DNA from: an uncultured Bacteroidales bacterium
Lineage (GTDB): Bacteria; Bacteroidota; Bacteroidia; Bacteroidales; Paludibacteraceae
Assembly: GCA_934728255.1 (NCBI GenBank)
Contig: CAKVEC010000005.1
Coordinates: 89,958-153,957, forward strand
Direction of reading: 5' to 3'
Length of the DNA: 64,000 bases
Shown here: piece by piece, positions 57,250 to 64,000 of the stretch
Position numbering within the stretch: position 1 is the first letter of the stretch
Layout: the number at the start of each line of letters is the position of its first letter
Made by a program: the position numbers and the translations under genes
Notes under the pieces: generated by a model
The model's database searches: none
What the model was told of the DNA's origin: nothing
What the model saw: only the letters and a program-made list of their open reading frames with translations

Positions 57250-57265
57250 ATTATAGCGGCTTGTC

Positions 57266-57844
57266 TTACTCTGTGATATTTTGCATTTCCGGTTCGCCCA
57301 TCAGCGCAACCAGATTATCCCAACGGACAATGGCATCGTGTCCGTATTTCCATATCTGTTGGCGTATTTTTTTTATATCCACAGTTTCTCCGATATGACC
57401 TTTGGAATAGAACTTGTCGGCATAGCAGACTATCTTTTCTTCTAATGATACCGGACAATAATCACGAACAGGAATGGGCAATTGTTCGCGGAGCACTTGT
57501 TCCATAGTTATGCCGGTTCCGGTATGCCGCTCTGCCACCAGGGCGTGCTTGGGCAATCCCTCTTTGCGGAGCAGTTCGGCTCCTAAGTATCCGTGTTCTA
57601 TATAAGCGTGTGTTCCCACACAAAATATCTTTGGGGCATCGCAATAGATGATACCTATATCGTGCAGCATAGCAGCCTCTTCCACAAAATTTCTGTCCAC
57701 ATCTCCGTTTTCCGTCCATTCCGGATGTGCGTCCACAATACGCAAAGCACGATCGCGCACTTGCATACTATGCGCCAATAGTATATTTCTCAGTTCCGGA
57801 GAAGTAGCGTAGTATTTGTCTATCAGCGTGCGGTAATCAACCAT
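57266..57844 (-). CDS. HD-domain phosphohydrolase
   Basis: 192 residues; HD superfamily metal-dependent hydrolase acting on nucleotides or similar phosphates. Metal ligands: His in NILLAHSMQVRD, the HD pair in AAMLHDIGIIY, His in YIEHGYLG and ERHTGTG. Cytoplasmic. Last gene in a unit with fmt (10-bp gap), ispE and an ABC permease. Substrate unknown. Confidence 0.88.
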   Translation of the reverse strand: MVDYRTLIDKYYATSPELRNILLAHSMQVRDRALRIVDAHPEWTENGDVDRNFVEEAAMLHDIGIIYCDAPKIFCVGTHAYIEHGYLGAELLRKEGLPKHALVAERHTGTGITMEQVLREQLPIPVRDYCPVSLEEKIVCYADKFYSKGHIGETVDIKKIRQQIWKYGHDAIVRWDNLVALMGEPEMQNITE

Positions 57845-57854
57845 AATGTTTTGT

Positions 57855-58772
57855 TTATTTCAGTCCGTTCAGCAGCGCATGGGCATCCATACGTTTTTTT
57901 CCGGGCAGTTGTAACTCCAATATACGTACATATCCGTCAGCGCAAGAAACTACAATCTCTTTGTCGTTTGGGGCTGTACATGGCTCAACACGATACACCT
58001 TTACATTTTCATAATTATTCCCGTGAATAGTCAGGTCGCACCAGGCAGCAGGGTAGGGACTCAACCCGCGTACAAAATTGTAGATTTCTTTTGCTGTCTT
58101 GCCGAAGTCTATCTTACACGTTTCTTTGAATATCTTCGGCGCAGGGCGCAAGTCCTCAGTTTCTGCTTGCGGGATGGTAGGGACGGCGACACCTCTGTTC
58201 TCGCAATCGATAATCAGATCCACTGTCTTCAGTACCAAGTCTTTGCCCAAGAGCATTAGTCGGTCGTGTACGCTTCCCACATTTTCATCCTCGCCAATCG
58301 GCATACGTTCTTGCAGAATGATATTGCCTGTATCAATCTCGTGTTTGAGCATAAACGTGGTAGCCCCTGTCTCTTTGTCGCCATTGATAACAGCCCAGTT
58401 AAGAGGGGCTGCTCCGCGATATTGTGGAAGCAGGGCTGCATGCAGGTTGAATGTTCCTAAGCGCGGCATCGCCCATACCGCTTCGGGGAGCATACGGAAG
58501 GCGACAACTATTTGCAAATCTGCATGATATGATTTCAGTTGCTCTAAAAATACCGGGTCTTTCAGTTTCTCGGGCTGCAGAATAGGCAAACCTGCTTCCA
58601 ATGCATATTGTTTTACAGCGGAGTATTGTATTCTGTGCCCTCGCCCGGCGGGTTTGTCAGGCATCGTTACCACAGCCACTACGTTGTAACCGCCCTCTAC
58701 TAATGCGCGTAGGCTTTCTACGGCAAACTCAGGCGTACCCATATAGATAATGCGCAAATCTTCTTTTGTCAT
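57855..58772 (-). CDS. fmt: Methionyl-tRNA formyltransferase
   Basis: Formylates initiator Met-tRNA. 305 residues, slightly short but complete: N-terminal IIYMGTPEFAVESL, catalytic region LLPQYRGAAPLNWAVINGDK with Asn/His/Asp motif in FNLHAALLP and HEIDTGNII, C-terminal OB-like domain (AAWCDLTIHGNNYENVKVYR). The start overlaps the ispE stop by 4 bp (ATGA). Confidence 0.95.
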   Translation of the reverse strand: MTKEDLRIIYMGTPEFAVESLRALVEGGYNVVAVVTMPDKPAGRGHRIQYSAVKQYALEAGLPILQPEKLKDPVFLEQLKSYHADLQIVVAFRMLPEAVWAMPRLGTFNLHAALLPQYRGAAPLNWAVINGDKETGATTFMLKHEIDTGNIILQERMPIGEDENVGSVHDRLMLLGKDLVLKTVDLIIDCENRGVAVPTIPQAETEDLRPAPKIFKETCKIDFGKTAKEIYNFVRGLSPYPAAWCDLTIHGNNYENVKVYRVEPCTAPNDKEIVVSCADGYVRILELQLPGKKRMDAHALLNGLK

Positions 58773-59584
58773 AATATAATATCTGTCAAAGGATTAGCAG
58801 GAATATCCACTGTCTTGCCTGCATCAAAAATCCCGAATACGGTAGAACCCGAACCGGACATAGATGCATAAACGGCTCCTGCGTCCAATAATTGTTTTTT
58901 CAGATGAGCAATCTCCGGATGGAGCGGAAAAATAGTTTGTTCAAAATCATTCACCAACACATCACGTATATCCTCTATCGGTTTGCCGGAAAATAATGCC
59001 TGTCGTATCTCGCCTGCGTGTTCCGGATGTAGTGTAATACCTGAGTATGCTTCGCACGTGGACACCCCGCAATCGGGCTTGTATAACACCAATCGCATCC
59101 CCCCCAGAGAAAAATCCGTCTCGGTTAATTCATCCCCAATGCCTTCGGCATAACAAGGAGTATTGTATATGAAAAACGGGCAATCCGCTCCCAGGGTACG
59201 CACCTCTTCTGCCAACGCCGCTTTGTTCAGTCCTAACTGATACAACTCGTTGAGTGCCAATGCGGTATGTGCTGCATCGCTACTGCCGCCGCCAAGTCCG
59301 GCACCGAATGGGATCTTCTTACGGAAACGAATAGCAACTTCTCCTATCTGCGGGTAGTGCTCATGCATCTGTCTGTAGCAGCGCACGATTAGGTTCTTTT
59401 CCGGCGGACAATCCACGGCAATACCCTCTTGCACAAAAGAAAACACCTCGGCTGGACGTATTTCCAATTCATCGTGCAGAGCATGAACAGGGTAGAACAG
59501 GGTCTCCAAATTATGATACCCGTCCTCACGTTTGCCCACCACGCGCAAGCCGATATTTATTTTGCAATTTGGATATAAGAGCAT
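58769..59584 (-). CDS. ispE: 4-(cytidine 5'-diphospho)-2-C-methyl-D-erythritol kinase
   Basis: Fourth step of the MEP isoprenoid pathway. 271 residues, GHMP kinase fold: KINIGLRVVGKREDGYHNLE at the start, ATP loop PFGAGLGGGSSDAAHTAL, and the C-terminal motif YASMSGSGSTVFGIF. Coupled to fmt by overlap; begins 17 bp after the ABC permease gene. Confidence 0.95.
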   Translation of the reverse strand: MLLYPNCKINIGLRVVGKREDGYHNLETLFYPVHALHDELEIRPAEVFSFVQEGIAVDCPPEKNLIVRCYRQMHEHYPQIGEVAIRFRKKIPFGAGLGGGSSDAAHTALALNELYQLGLNKAALAEEVRTLGADCPFFIYNTPCYAEGIGDELTETDFSLGGMRLVLYKPDCGVSTCEAYSGITLHPEHAGEIRQALFSGKPIEDIRDVLVNDFEQTIFPLHPEIAHLKKQLLDAGAVYASMSGSGSTVFGIFDAGKTVDIPANPLTDIIL

Positions 59585-59601
59585 AATTCATTACGCATTG
59601 T

Positions 59602-60456
59602 TTACACGGTGTCCATAAACGACCGTTGCACTTTGTTGAATACTACGATTCCTATGGTGAGCAGCACTACCATAAAGCAGAAACTGTACCCCAGCATCCA
59701 CCATTCGTGACAACCCACACCGAGCATTCCGTATTTGAAAAACTCCACAATACCTGTCAGAGGGTTCAATTGCATAACAAACAGCAACTTAGGATTGGTA
59801 ATAGTGGAAAGAGGGTAGATAACCGGCGTTGCGTACATCCACAGGCTCACAAAGAAACTCAGCAGCAACTGCAAATCTCTGTACTTGGTAGTCATACTCG
59901 AAAAAAGAATACCGAAACCCAATGCAAGCCCTGCTAACATCATCACCAAAACGGGAATCAGCAAAGCATACCAGTTGGTGTGAATAGGCGCGTCTGTAAA
60001 AATCATATAGTATGCATATACGCACAGAAACAACCCGAATTGTATGCCGAAACGTACCAGATTGCTGATTACATCGCTCAGCGGGGTAATCAAACGCGGG
60101 AAATAGACTTTCCCGAAAATGCCGGCGTTACTGACAAATGTATTGCTGGTCTTGGTTAGGCAATCCGAAAAATACTGCCAAAAACTGATACCTGCCAAAT
60201 AGAAAAGGGGTTGTGGCAATCCGTCGGTTGATATTTTGGCAATCCCACCGAATACCACCATATACATTACGGTGGTCATCAAGGGTTGGATCAGATACCA
60301 GAGCGGACCTAATATGGTTTGCTTGTATTGAGTGATGATATTGCGCTTTACAAAGAGCATCATCAAGTCTCTGTATCGCCAAATCTCCTTAAAATCAACG
60401 CTTAATAATTTGTCTTTCGGCTTGATGACTGTAGTCCATTGTTCTGATGTATCCAT
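59602..60456 (-). CDS. ABC-2 polysaccharide-export type permease, no ATPase partner
   Basis: 284 residues, six helices, Wzm/TagG-like: WRYRDLMMLFVKRNIITQYK (N-terminal amphipathic start), LGPLWYLIQPLMTTVMYMVV, TTKYRDLQLLLSFFVSLWMY and ATPVIYPLST. Such permeases export O-antigen, capsule or teichoic-type polymers with a Wzt-like ATPase. No ATPase gene lies in this operon or window, so the partner must be encoded elsewhere. It is the first gene of the operon permease, ispE, fmt, HD, driven by the promoter at 60521. Confidence 0.9.
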   Translation of the reverse strand: MDTSEQWTTVIKPKDKLLSVDFKEIWRYRDLMMLFVKRNIITQYKQTILGPLWYLIQPLMTTVMYMVVFGGIAKISTDGLPQPLFYLAGISFWQYFSDCLTKTSNTFVSNAGIFGKVYFPRLITPLSDVISNLVRFGIQFGLFLCVYAYYMIFTDAPIHTNWYALLIPVLVMMLAGLALGFGILFSSMTTKYRDLQLLLSFFVSLWMYATPVIYPLSTITNPKLLFVMQLNPLTGIVEFFKYGMLGVGCHEWWMLGYSFCFMVVLLTIGIVVFNKVQRSFMDTV

Positions 60457-60520
60457 ATAGTTTGTACTAACTCTTTATTTGTATTATTGTAATTTGCTAT
60501 TTTATATATTGTAATTTGCT

Positions 60521-60552
60521 GCAAAGTTACAATAAAAAAATCATATACACAA
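60521..60552 (-). promoter_or_regulatory. Promoter of permease-ispE-fmt-HD operon
   Basis: Minus strand TAACTTTGC (60529-60521) and TTG (60552-60550), spacing 20 bp. Confidence 0.75.
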
Positions 60553-60600
60553 CCTGTATCGTTTTCCGTCAGGCTAAAATGGTTATGCCTGATGATACTA

Positions 60601-60760
60601 TATGCAAAAAATATACATAATATACAATCAGCCTGCCTCATAATACCGATTACGTAGAAAAGACGTAGAAAGGACGTAGAAAGGACGTAGAAAGAATTGG
60701 ACTTTATAAGGCTTTTGAGCCGCTTTTTTATGCAGTTTATGCATGTATTTATGCATAATA
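60601..60760 (-). repeat. Dispersed intergenic element, copy 3 (inverted)
   Basis: On the minus strand: TGCATAAA blocks, ATTC, four TTTCTACGTCC-type units (60653-60696), then GTAATCGGTATTATGAGG and TGTATATTTTTTGCATA. It lies between divergent promoters; the 60457-60910 spacer holds no gene. Confidence 0.85.
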
Positions 60761-60850
60761 TATTCATTTTTTTGCTGAACAAGCGAACTATGTTTTCCAT
60801 ACCTCGATTACAGAAAGGCATACCTGTTTTACGTATATGCTCTGCCGGTT

Positions 60851-60883
60851 TTGGGGTGGAACATATTTTTGTTGTAATTTTGC
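60851..60883 (+). promoter_or_regulatory. Promoter of TonB receptor gene
   Basis: TTG 60851-60853, 21-bp spacer, TAATTTTGC 60875-60883. The upstream GTG at 60887 lies at the transcription start, so ATG 60911 is used. Confidence 0.75.
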
Positions 60884-60910
60884 ACCGTGTTAAAAACAAA
60901 CCCACTTATT

Positions 60911-62788
60911 ATGCATACAAATATAGGAACAACATTGTTTCTGCTGCTTGGGGCAATTGCACCTGTTTTTGCAGCCGAGAATATCCATACTGACTCTGTC
61001 CCCGAAGTAGTGGTTACGGGTGTGCGCAGCCGGACCGATGTGCGCCATCTTTCGCAAACCGTCTCTGTTATCAACCGCACCGATATAGAGCAAACTATTC
61101 AACCATCACTTTTGCCCATCCTTACCGAGCAGGTTCCCGGACTATTCGCTACGGCACGTGGCGTGATGGGTTATGGTGTGTCGGGCGGTGCATCGGGGGC
61201 TGTCTCGTTGCGTGGACTGAGCGGCAGCACAGGGCAGATGATGGTGCTTATTGACGGGCACCCGCAGTATATGGGCTTGATGGGGCATCCCATTGCCGAC
61301 TCCTACCAATCGCTGATGGCGGAACGGGTGGAAGTGCTGCGCGGACCTGCCTCTGTATTGTATGGATCCAATGCTATGGGCGGTGTCATCAACATCGTTA
61401 CCCGCCAACCGCAAGAAGGGGTGCAGACGCAGATACATGCCGGCTACGGTGCCTACAATACACTGGAGACGGAAGTGAATAACCGCCTGTATATGAAGGG
61501 GGTTACATCTGTGGTCAGTGCTTCATACAACCGTACGGACGGGCATCGCGAGAATATGCAGTTTGAGCAGTATGGCGGTTATGCCAAACTCGGTTACGAC
61601 ATCTCCCCGCAGTGGAATATCAACGCCGATGTCAATGTTACGCATTTCAATGCCTCGCAACCGGGGACGGTATCGCAACCTTTGGAGGATGCCGACCAAC
61701 ACATTACCCGCGGAATGACTTCCCTTTCGCTAAACAACATCTACAATCGTACATCGGGAAGTATCAGCGGTTTTTATAATTTCGGGCACCACTATATCAA
61801 CGACGGTTATGCCGAAGGGGCTGCACCGAAAGCCTATCGCTTTGATTCGCACGATTATATGGCGGGCGTTTCTGCCTATCAGAGTGTACAAATGTTTCGT
61901 GGCAACCGACTGACTGTCGGGGTGGATTATTTTGCTTTCGGTGGTCGTGCACGCAATATCTATATTGAGGGCGACCGCAACGGACAAGCCGACACGCTCA
62001 TCAACCGCACCGTACATGAGGTGGCTGGTTACCTTGATTTCCGTCAGCATATCACGTCTTGGGTAACGCTCAATGCGGGTGTTCGTATTGATTATCATAC
62101 GCTTACCGGATTGGCATGGGTGCCGCAGGCAGGCGTAGCGGTACATCTGCCGTATGCTATCGAACTCAAACTCTCTGCCAACAAAGGCTATCGCAACCCG
62201 ACGCTCAAAGAGATGTATCTCTTTCCGCCGCAGAACCCAGACTTGCGACCCGAGAGCCTGTGGAGTTACGAACTCTCGCTTTCCGAGCGGCTACTTGACG
62301 GGCGACTGACATACTCCCTCAATGCGTTTTATATTGACGGCAAAAACATCATTCTCACATTGCCCAATCCCAACGGCGCAGGGATGCTCAATCAGAACTC
62401 GGGCAAGATAGACAATGCGGGTGCCGAAGCACAGGTGGCGTGGCGTATCAATGAGACGTGGTCGGTGGATGCCAACTATAGTTACCTTTATATGAAAGTA
62501 CCGGTTGTGGCTGCCCCTGAACACAAACTCTATGTCGGTGCGCTCTATCGCGACAAGCGTTGGTCTGTATCCACAGGAGTGCAGTATATCAATGGTTTAT
62601 ATACATCCGTTTCGCCAATTCAGAAGCAGAATTTTGTGCTTTGGAACCTCCGCGGACAGGTGCAAGTTTGCAAGTATGTGAGACTTTGGGTGCGCGGTGA
62701 AAACCTCCTTGCACAACGCTACGAAATCAATGCCGGCTATCCGATGCCCCTTGCCACTGCCGTGGGCGGCATAGATATTCGTTTTTAA
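60911..62788 (+). CDS. TonB-dependent receptor
   Basis: 625-residue outer-membrane importer without the carboxypeptidase-like extension. Signal peptide (TTLFLLLGAIAPVFAAENIH region), TonB box VPEVVVTGVRSR, plug (LLPILTEQVPGLFATARGVM, MVLIDGHPQYMGLMGHPIAD, GPASVLYGSNAMGGVINIVT), barrel ending VGGIDIRF. FRNPTLKE-type motif (GYRNPTLKEMYLFPPQNPDL) and ENLLAQRYEINAGYP place it with siderophore/haem/metal-type receptors rather than SusC. Monocistronic; cargo unknown. Confidence 0.9.
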   Translation: MHTNIGTTLFLLLGAIAPVFAAENIHTDSVPEVVVTGVRSRTDVRHLSQTVSVINRTDIEQTIQPSLLPILTEQVPGLFATARGVMGYGVSGGASGAVSLRGLSGSTGQMMVLIDGHPQYMGLMGHPIADSYQSLMAERVEVLRGPASVLYGSNAMGGVINIVTRQPQEGVQTQIHAGYGAYNTLETEVNNRLYMKGVTSVVSASYNRTDGHRENMQFEQYGGYAKLGYDISPQWNINADVNVTHFNASQPGTVSQPLEDADQHITRGMTSLSLNNIYNRTSGSISGFYNFGHHYINDGYAEGAAPKAYRFDSHDYMAGVSAYQSVQMFRGNRLTVGVDYFAFGGRARNIYIEGDRNGQADTLINRTVHEVAGYLDFRQHITSWVTLNAGVRIDYHTLTGLAWVPQAGVAVHLPYAIELKLSANKGYRNPTLKEMYLFPPQNPDLRPESLWSYELSLSERLLDGRLTYSLNAFYIDGKNIILTLPNPNGAGMLNQNSGKIDNAGAEAQVAWRINETWSVDANYSYLYMKVPVVAAPEHKLYVGALYRDKRWSVSTGVQYINGLYTSVSPIQKQNFVLWNLRGQVQVCKYVRLWVRGENLLAQRYEINAGYPMPLATAVGGIDIRF

Positions 62789-62851
62789 GTTGAGTTATGT
62801 GAGATGTCAGAAGAAAGTATTGTGTAGGGAAGTTATAGGGTAGGGGAATGC

Positions 62852-62883
62852 TTGCACCATTCGTTTTTTTTACGTATCTTTGC
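62852..62883 (+). promoter_or_regulatory. fabD promoter
   Basis: TTG 62852-62854, 20-bp spacer with T-tract, TATCTTTGC 62875-62883. Confidence 0.8.
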
Positions 62884-62918
62884 ACCCGTATTGAAAAGAA
62901 AAGAATTTTGAATGTAAG

Positions 62919-63917
62919 ATGATGCAAGCATTTGTTTTTCCCGGACAGGGAGCGCAGTTTACGGGTATGTGCAAAGATTTGTACGATGCCTATCCGGAGG
63001 CACGCGAGATGTGCGAAACAGCGAACCGTTTATTAGGTTTCCGTCTCACTGATATTATGTTTGAGGGGTCTGCTGAAGACCTCAAGCAGACAGCCGTTAC
63101 GCAACCGGCTGTTTTTCTCCATTCCGTAGTGGCTTCGCGCCTGATGACCATTGAGAAACCTGACATGGTGGCTGGTCATAGTTTGGGCGAATACTCCGCA
63201 TTGGTTGCTTGTGGTGCTCTTCGCTTTGAAGACGCGCTTTTATTAGTTAGCCGCCGTGCTCACGCTATGCAACAGGCATGTGAAATACAGGCGGGTACAA
63301 TGGCGGCGGTTTTAGGTTTGGAGGACGAAAAAGTAAAGGATTTATGCTGCCAAATTACCGATGATGTGGTAGTGGCTGCCAATTTCAACTGCCCCGGGCA
63401 GGTGGTTATTTCCGGTACGGTCAGCGGGGTTGAAAAGGCTTGCGAACTGATGAAAGCCAATGGTGCCAAGCGTGCTTTGCGTCTGCAGGTGGGCGGTGCG
63501 TTCCATTCGCCGCTTATGCAACCCGCAGCGGAGGAACTGAAAGCCGCCATCTTAAAAACAGATTTTCACAAACCGTTTTGTCCGATTTATCAGAATGTGG
63601 ACGCGCAGCCACACACTGATCCGGAGCAAATCCGTCAGAATCTGCTCCTGCAACTCACATCGCCCGTTCTCTGGACGCAATCCATAAAAAATATGCTCTC
63701 TGCAAGTAATGCAAATAATAAGTACAATACAAGCAGTAATACAAGTAGTAATACAAGCAGTAATACAAGTTATGGGGATAATAACGCAAGTAATGCAAAC
63801 AATAGTGTAAGCACAGAGAATAATGCAAGTAATAAGATTGCTTTCTATGAGTTCGGTCCCGGTGATGTTCTAAAGAATCTCATCCGCAAAACCGCCCCCG
63901 AAGTTCCTATTGGCTAA
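62919..63917 (+). CDS. fabD: Malonyl-CoA:ACP transacylase with simple-repeat insertion
   Basis: Loads malonyl groups on acyl carrier protein for fatty-acid synthesis. 332 residues, about 40 more than usual. AFVFPGQGAQFTGM start, nucleophile Ser in VAGHSLGEYSAL, catalytic His in GGAFHSPLMQPA, oxyanion Gln in PGQGAQ. Between SIKNM (about residue 259) and FYEFGPGDVLKNLI (about 309), where relatives have a short turn, sits a 45-residue Asn/Ser/Thr-only type stretch built of SSNT repeats. The frame stays open, so the enzyme is probably functional with a disordered loop. Two adjacent ATGs (62919, 62922) are possible starts. Confidence 0.94.
   Translation: MMQAFVFPGQGAQFTGMCKDLYDAYPEAREMCETANRLLGFRLTDIMFEGSAEDLKQTAVTQPAVFLHSVVASRLMTIEKPDMVAGHSLGEYSALVACGALRFEDALLLVSRRAHAMQQACEIQAGTMAAVLGLEDEKVKDLCCQITDDVVVAANFNCPGQVVISGTVSGVEKACELMKANGAKRALRLQVGGAFHSPLMQPAAEELKAAILKTDFHKPFCPIYQNVDAQPHTDPEQIRQNLLLQLTSPVLWTQSIKNMLSASNANNKYNTSSNTSSNTSSNTSYGDNNASNANNSVSTENNASNKIAFYEFGPGDVLKNLIRKTAPEVPIG
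63696..63836 (+). repeat. In-frame simple repeats inside fabD
   Basis: 12-bp units AGTAATACAAGT / AGTAATACAAGC (about four, 63735-63770) flanked by related AAGTAATGCAAA words at 63704 and 63788 and 63824. Multiples of three keep the frame. Confidence 0.85.
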
Positions 63918-64000
63918 TGCAATATAATGTGAATTATGTAAAATAGGCTATTGAGAATGATTAAATGATAGAATAAGAATAACATATAAAAGGATACGAA

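Overview
The window looks like chromosome of a member of the order Bacteroidales (phylum Bacteroidota). Nearly every transcription unit starts from the Bacteroidota housekeeping promoter (TTG, about 20 bp, then TAnnTTTG). Shine-Dalgarno sites are absent. Three TonB-dependent receptors, a V-type ATPase operon with a DUF2764 gene, pyruvate phosphate dikinase, bifunctional RibBA and Bacteroidota-style lipoproteins fit the same group. Genus cannot be set from this sequence. Almost all genes look like stable core chromosome; no prophage, CRISPR array, transposase or rRNA was seen.

Layout. 1-3.4 kb: 3' end of an HNH nuclease gene, then ppdK behind a small lipoprotein gene. 3.4-4.3 kb: repeat element and decayed surface-protein remnants. 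4.3-6.8 kb: sensor kinase and beta-CASP nuclease. 6.9-13.9 kb: an export operon (lipoprotein, TolC, HlyD, two ABC-2 permeases, no ATPase) divergent from an AraC regulator. 14-19.3 kb: mnmA and an acyltransferase, divergent from a Zn/Cd P-type ATPase and an MFS exporter. 19.4-25.3 kb: lipoprotein, superoxide dismutase, HAD, thiL, thioesterase, BtuB-like receptor. 25.5-31.1 kb: cdd, LptF/G-family permease, ribBA, an STR-repeat secreted protein behind a possible sigma-54 promoter, and an SDR. 31.1-38.4 kb: gyrA (preceded by a 38-bp alternating purine/pyrimidine tract), TPR protein, ruvX, def, mntP, CE1 esterase. 38.4-45.3 kb: a candidate nucleic-acid scavenging cluster (S1/P1 nuclease, TonB receptor, lipoprotein with OB-like and jelly-roll-like domains) and a TraB/GumN protein. 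45.5-53.3 kb: V-ATPase operon E-DUF2764-A-B-D-I-K, with a sodium-type K subunit. 53.5-56.8 kb: DUF5692-like protein, then recR, a membrane protein, HAD and GNAT. 56.8-57.3 kb: tRNA-Ser with a duplicated 3' end and nested inverted repeats. 57.3-60.5 kb: operon of ABC permease, ispE, fmt and HD protein. 60.6-64 kb: TonB receptor and fabD, the latter carrying a simple-repeat insertion.

The most unusual feature is the spacers. At least ten arrays of 11-bp tandem repeats occur between genes, in unrelated sequence families. Several sit in a composite module that ends in an AT-rich 7-bp repeat (consensus start G[CT]ATATTAATTGTTAATT) placed just before a start codon, always in sense orientation, in front of six functionally unrelated genes. 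Other intercistronic gaps are filled by 8-, 9- or 23-bp repeats. A separate 100-190 bp element, partly built of 11-bp TTTCTACGTCC units, occurs four times. Together these look like a dispersed leader or spacer system that may be undescribed.
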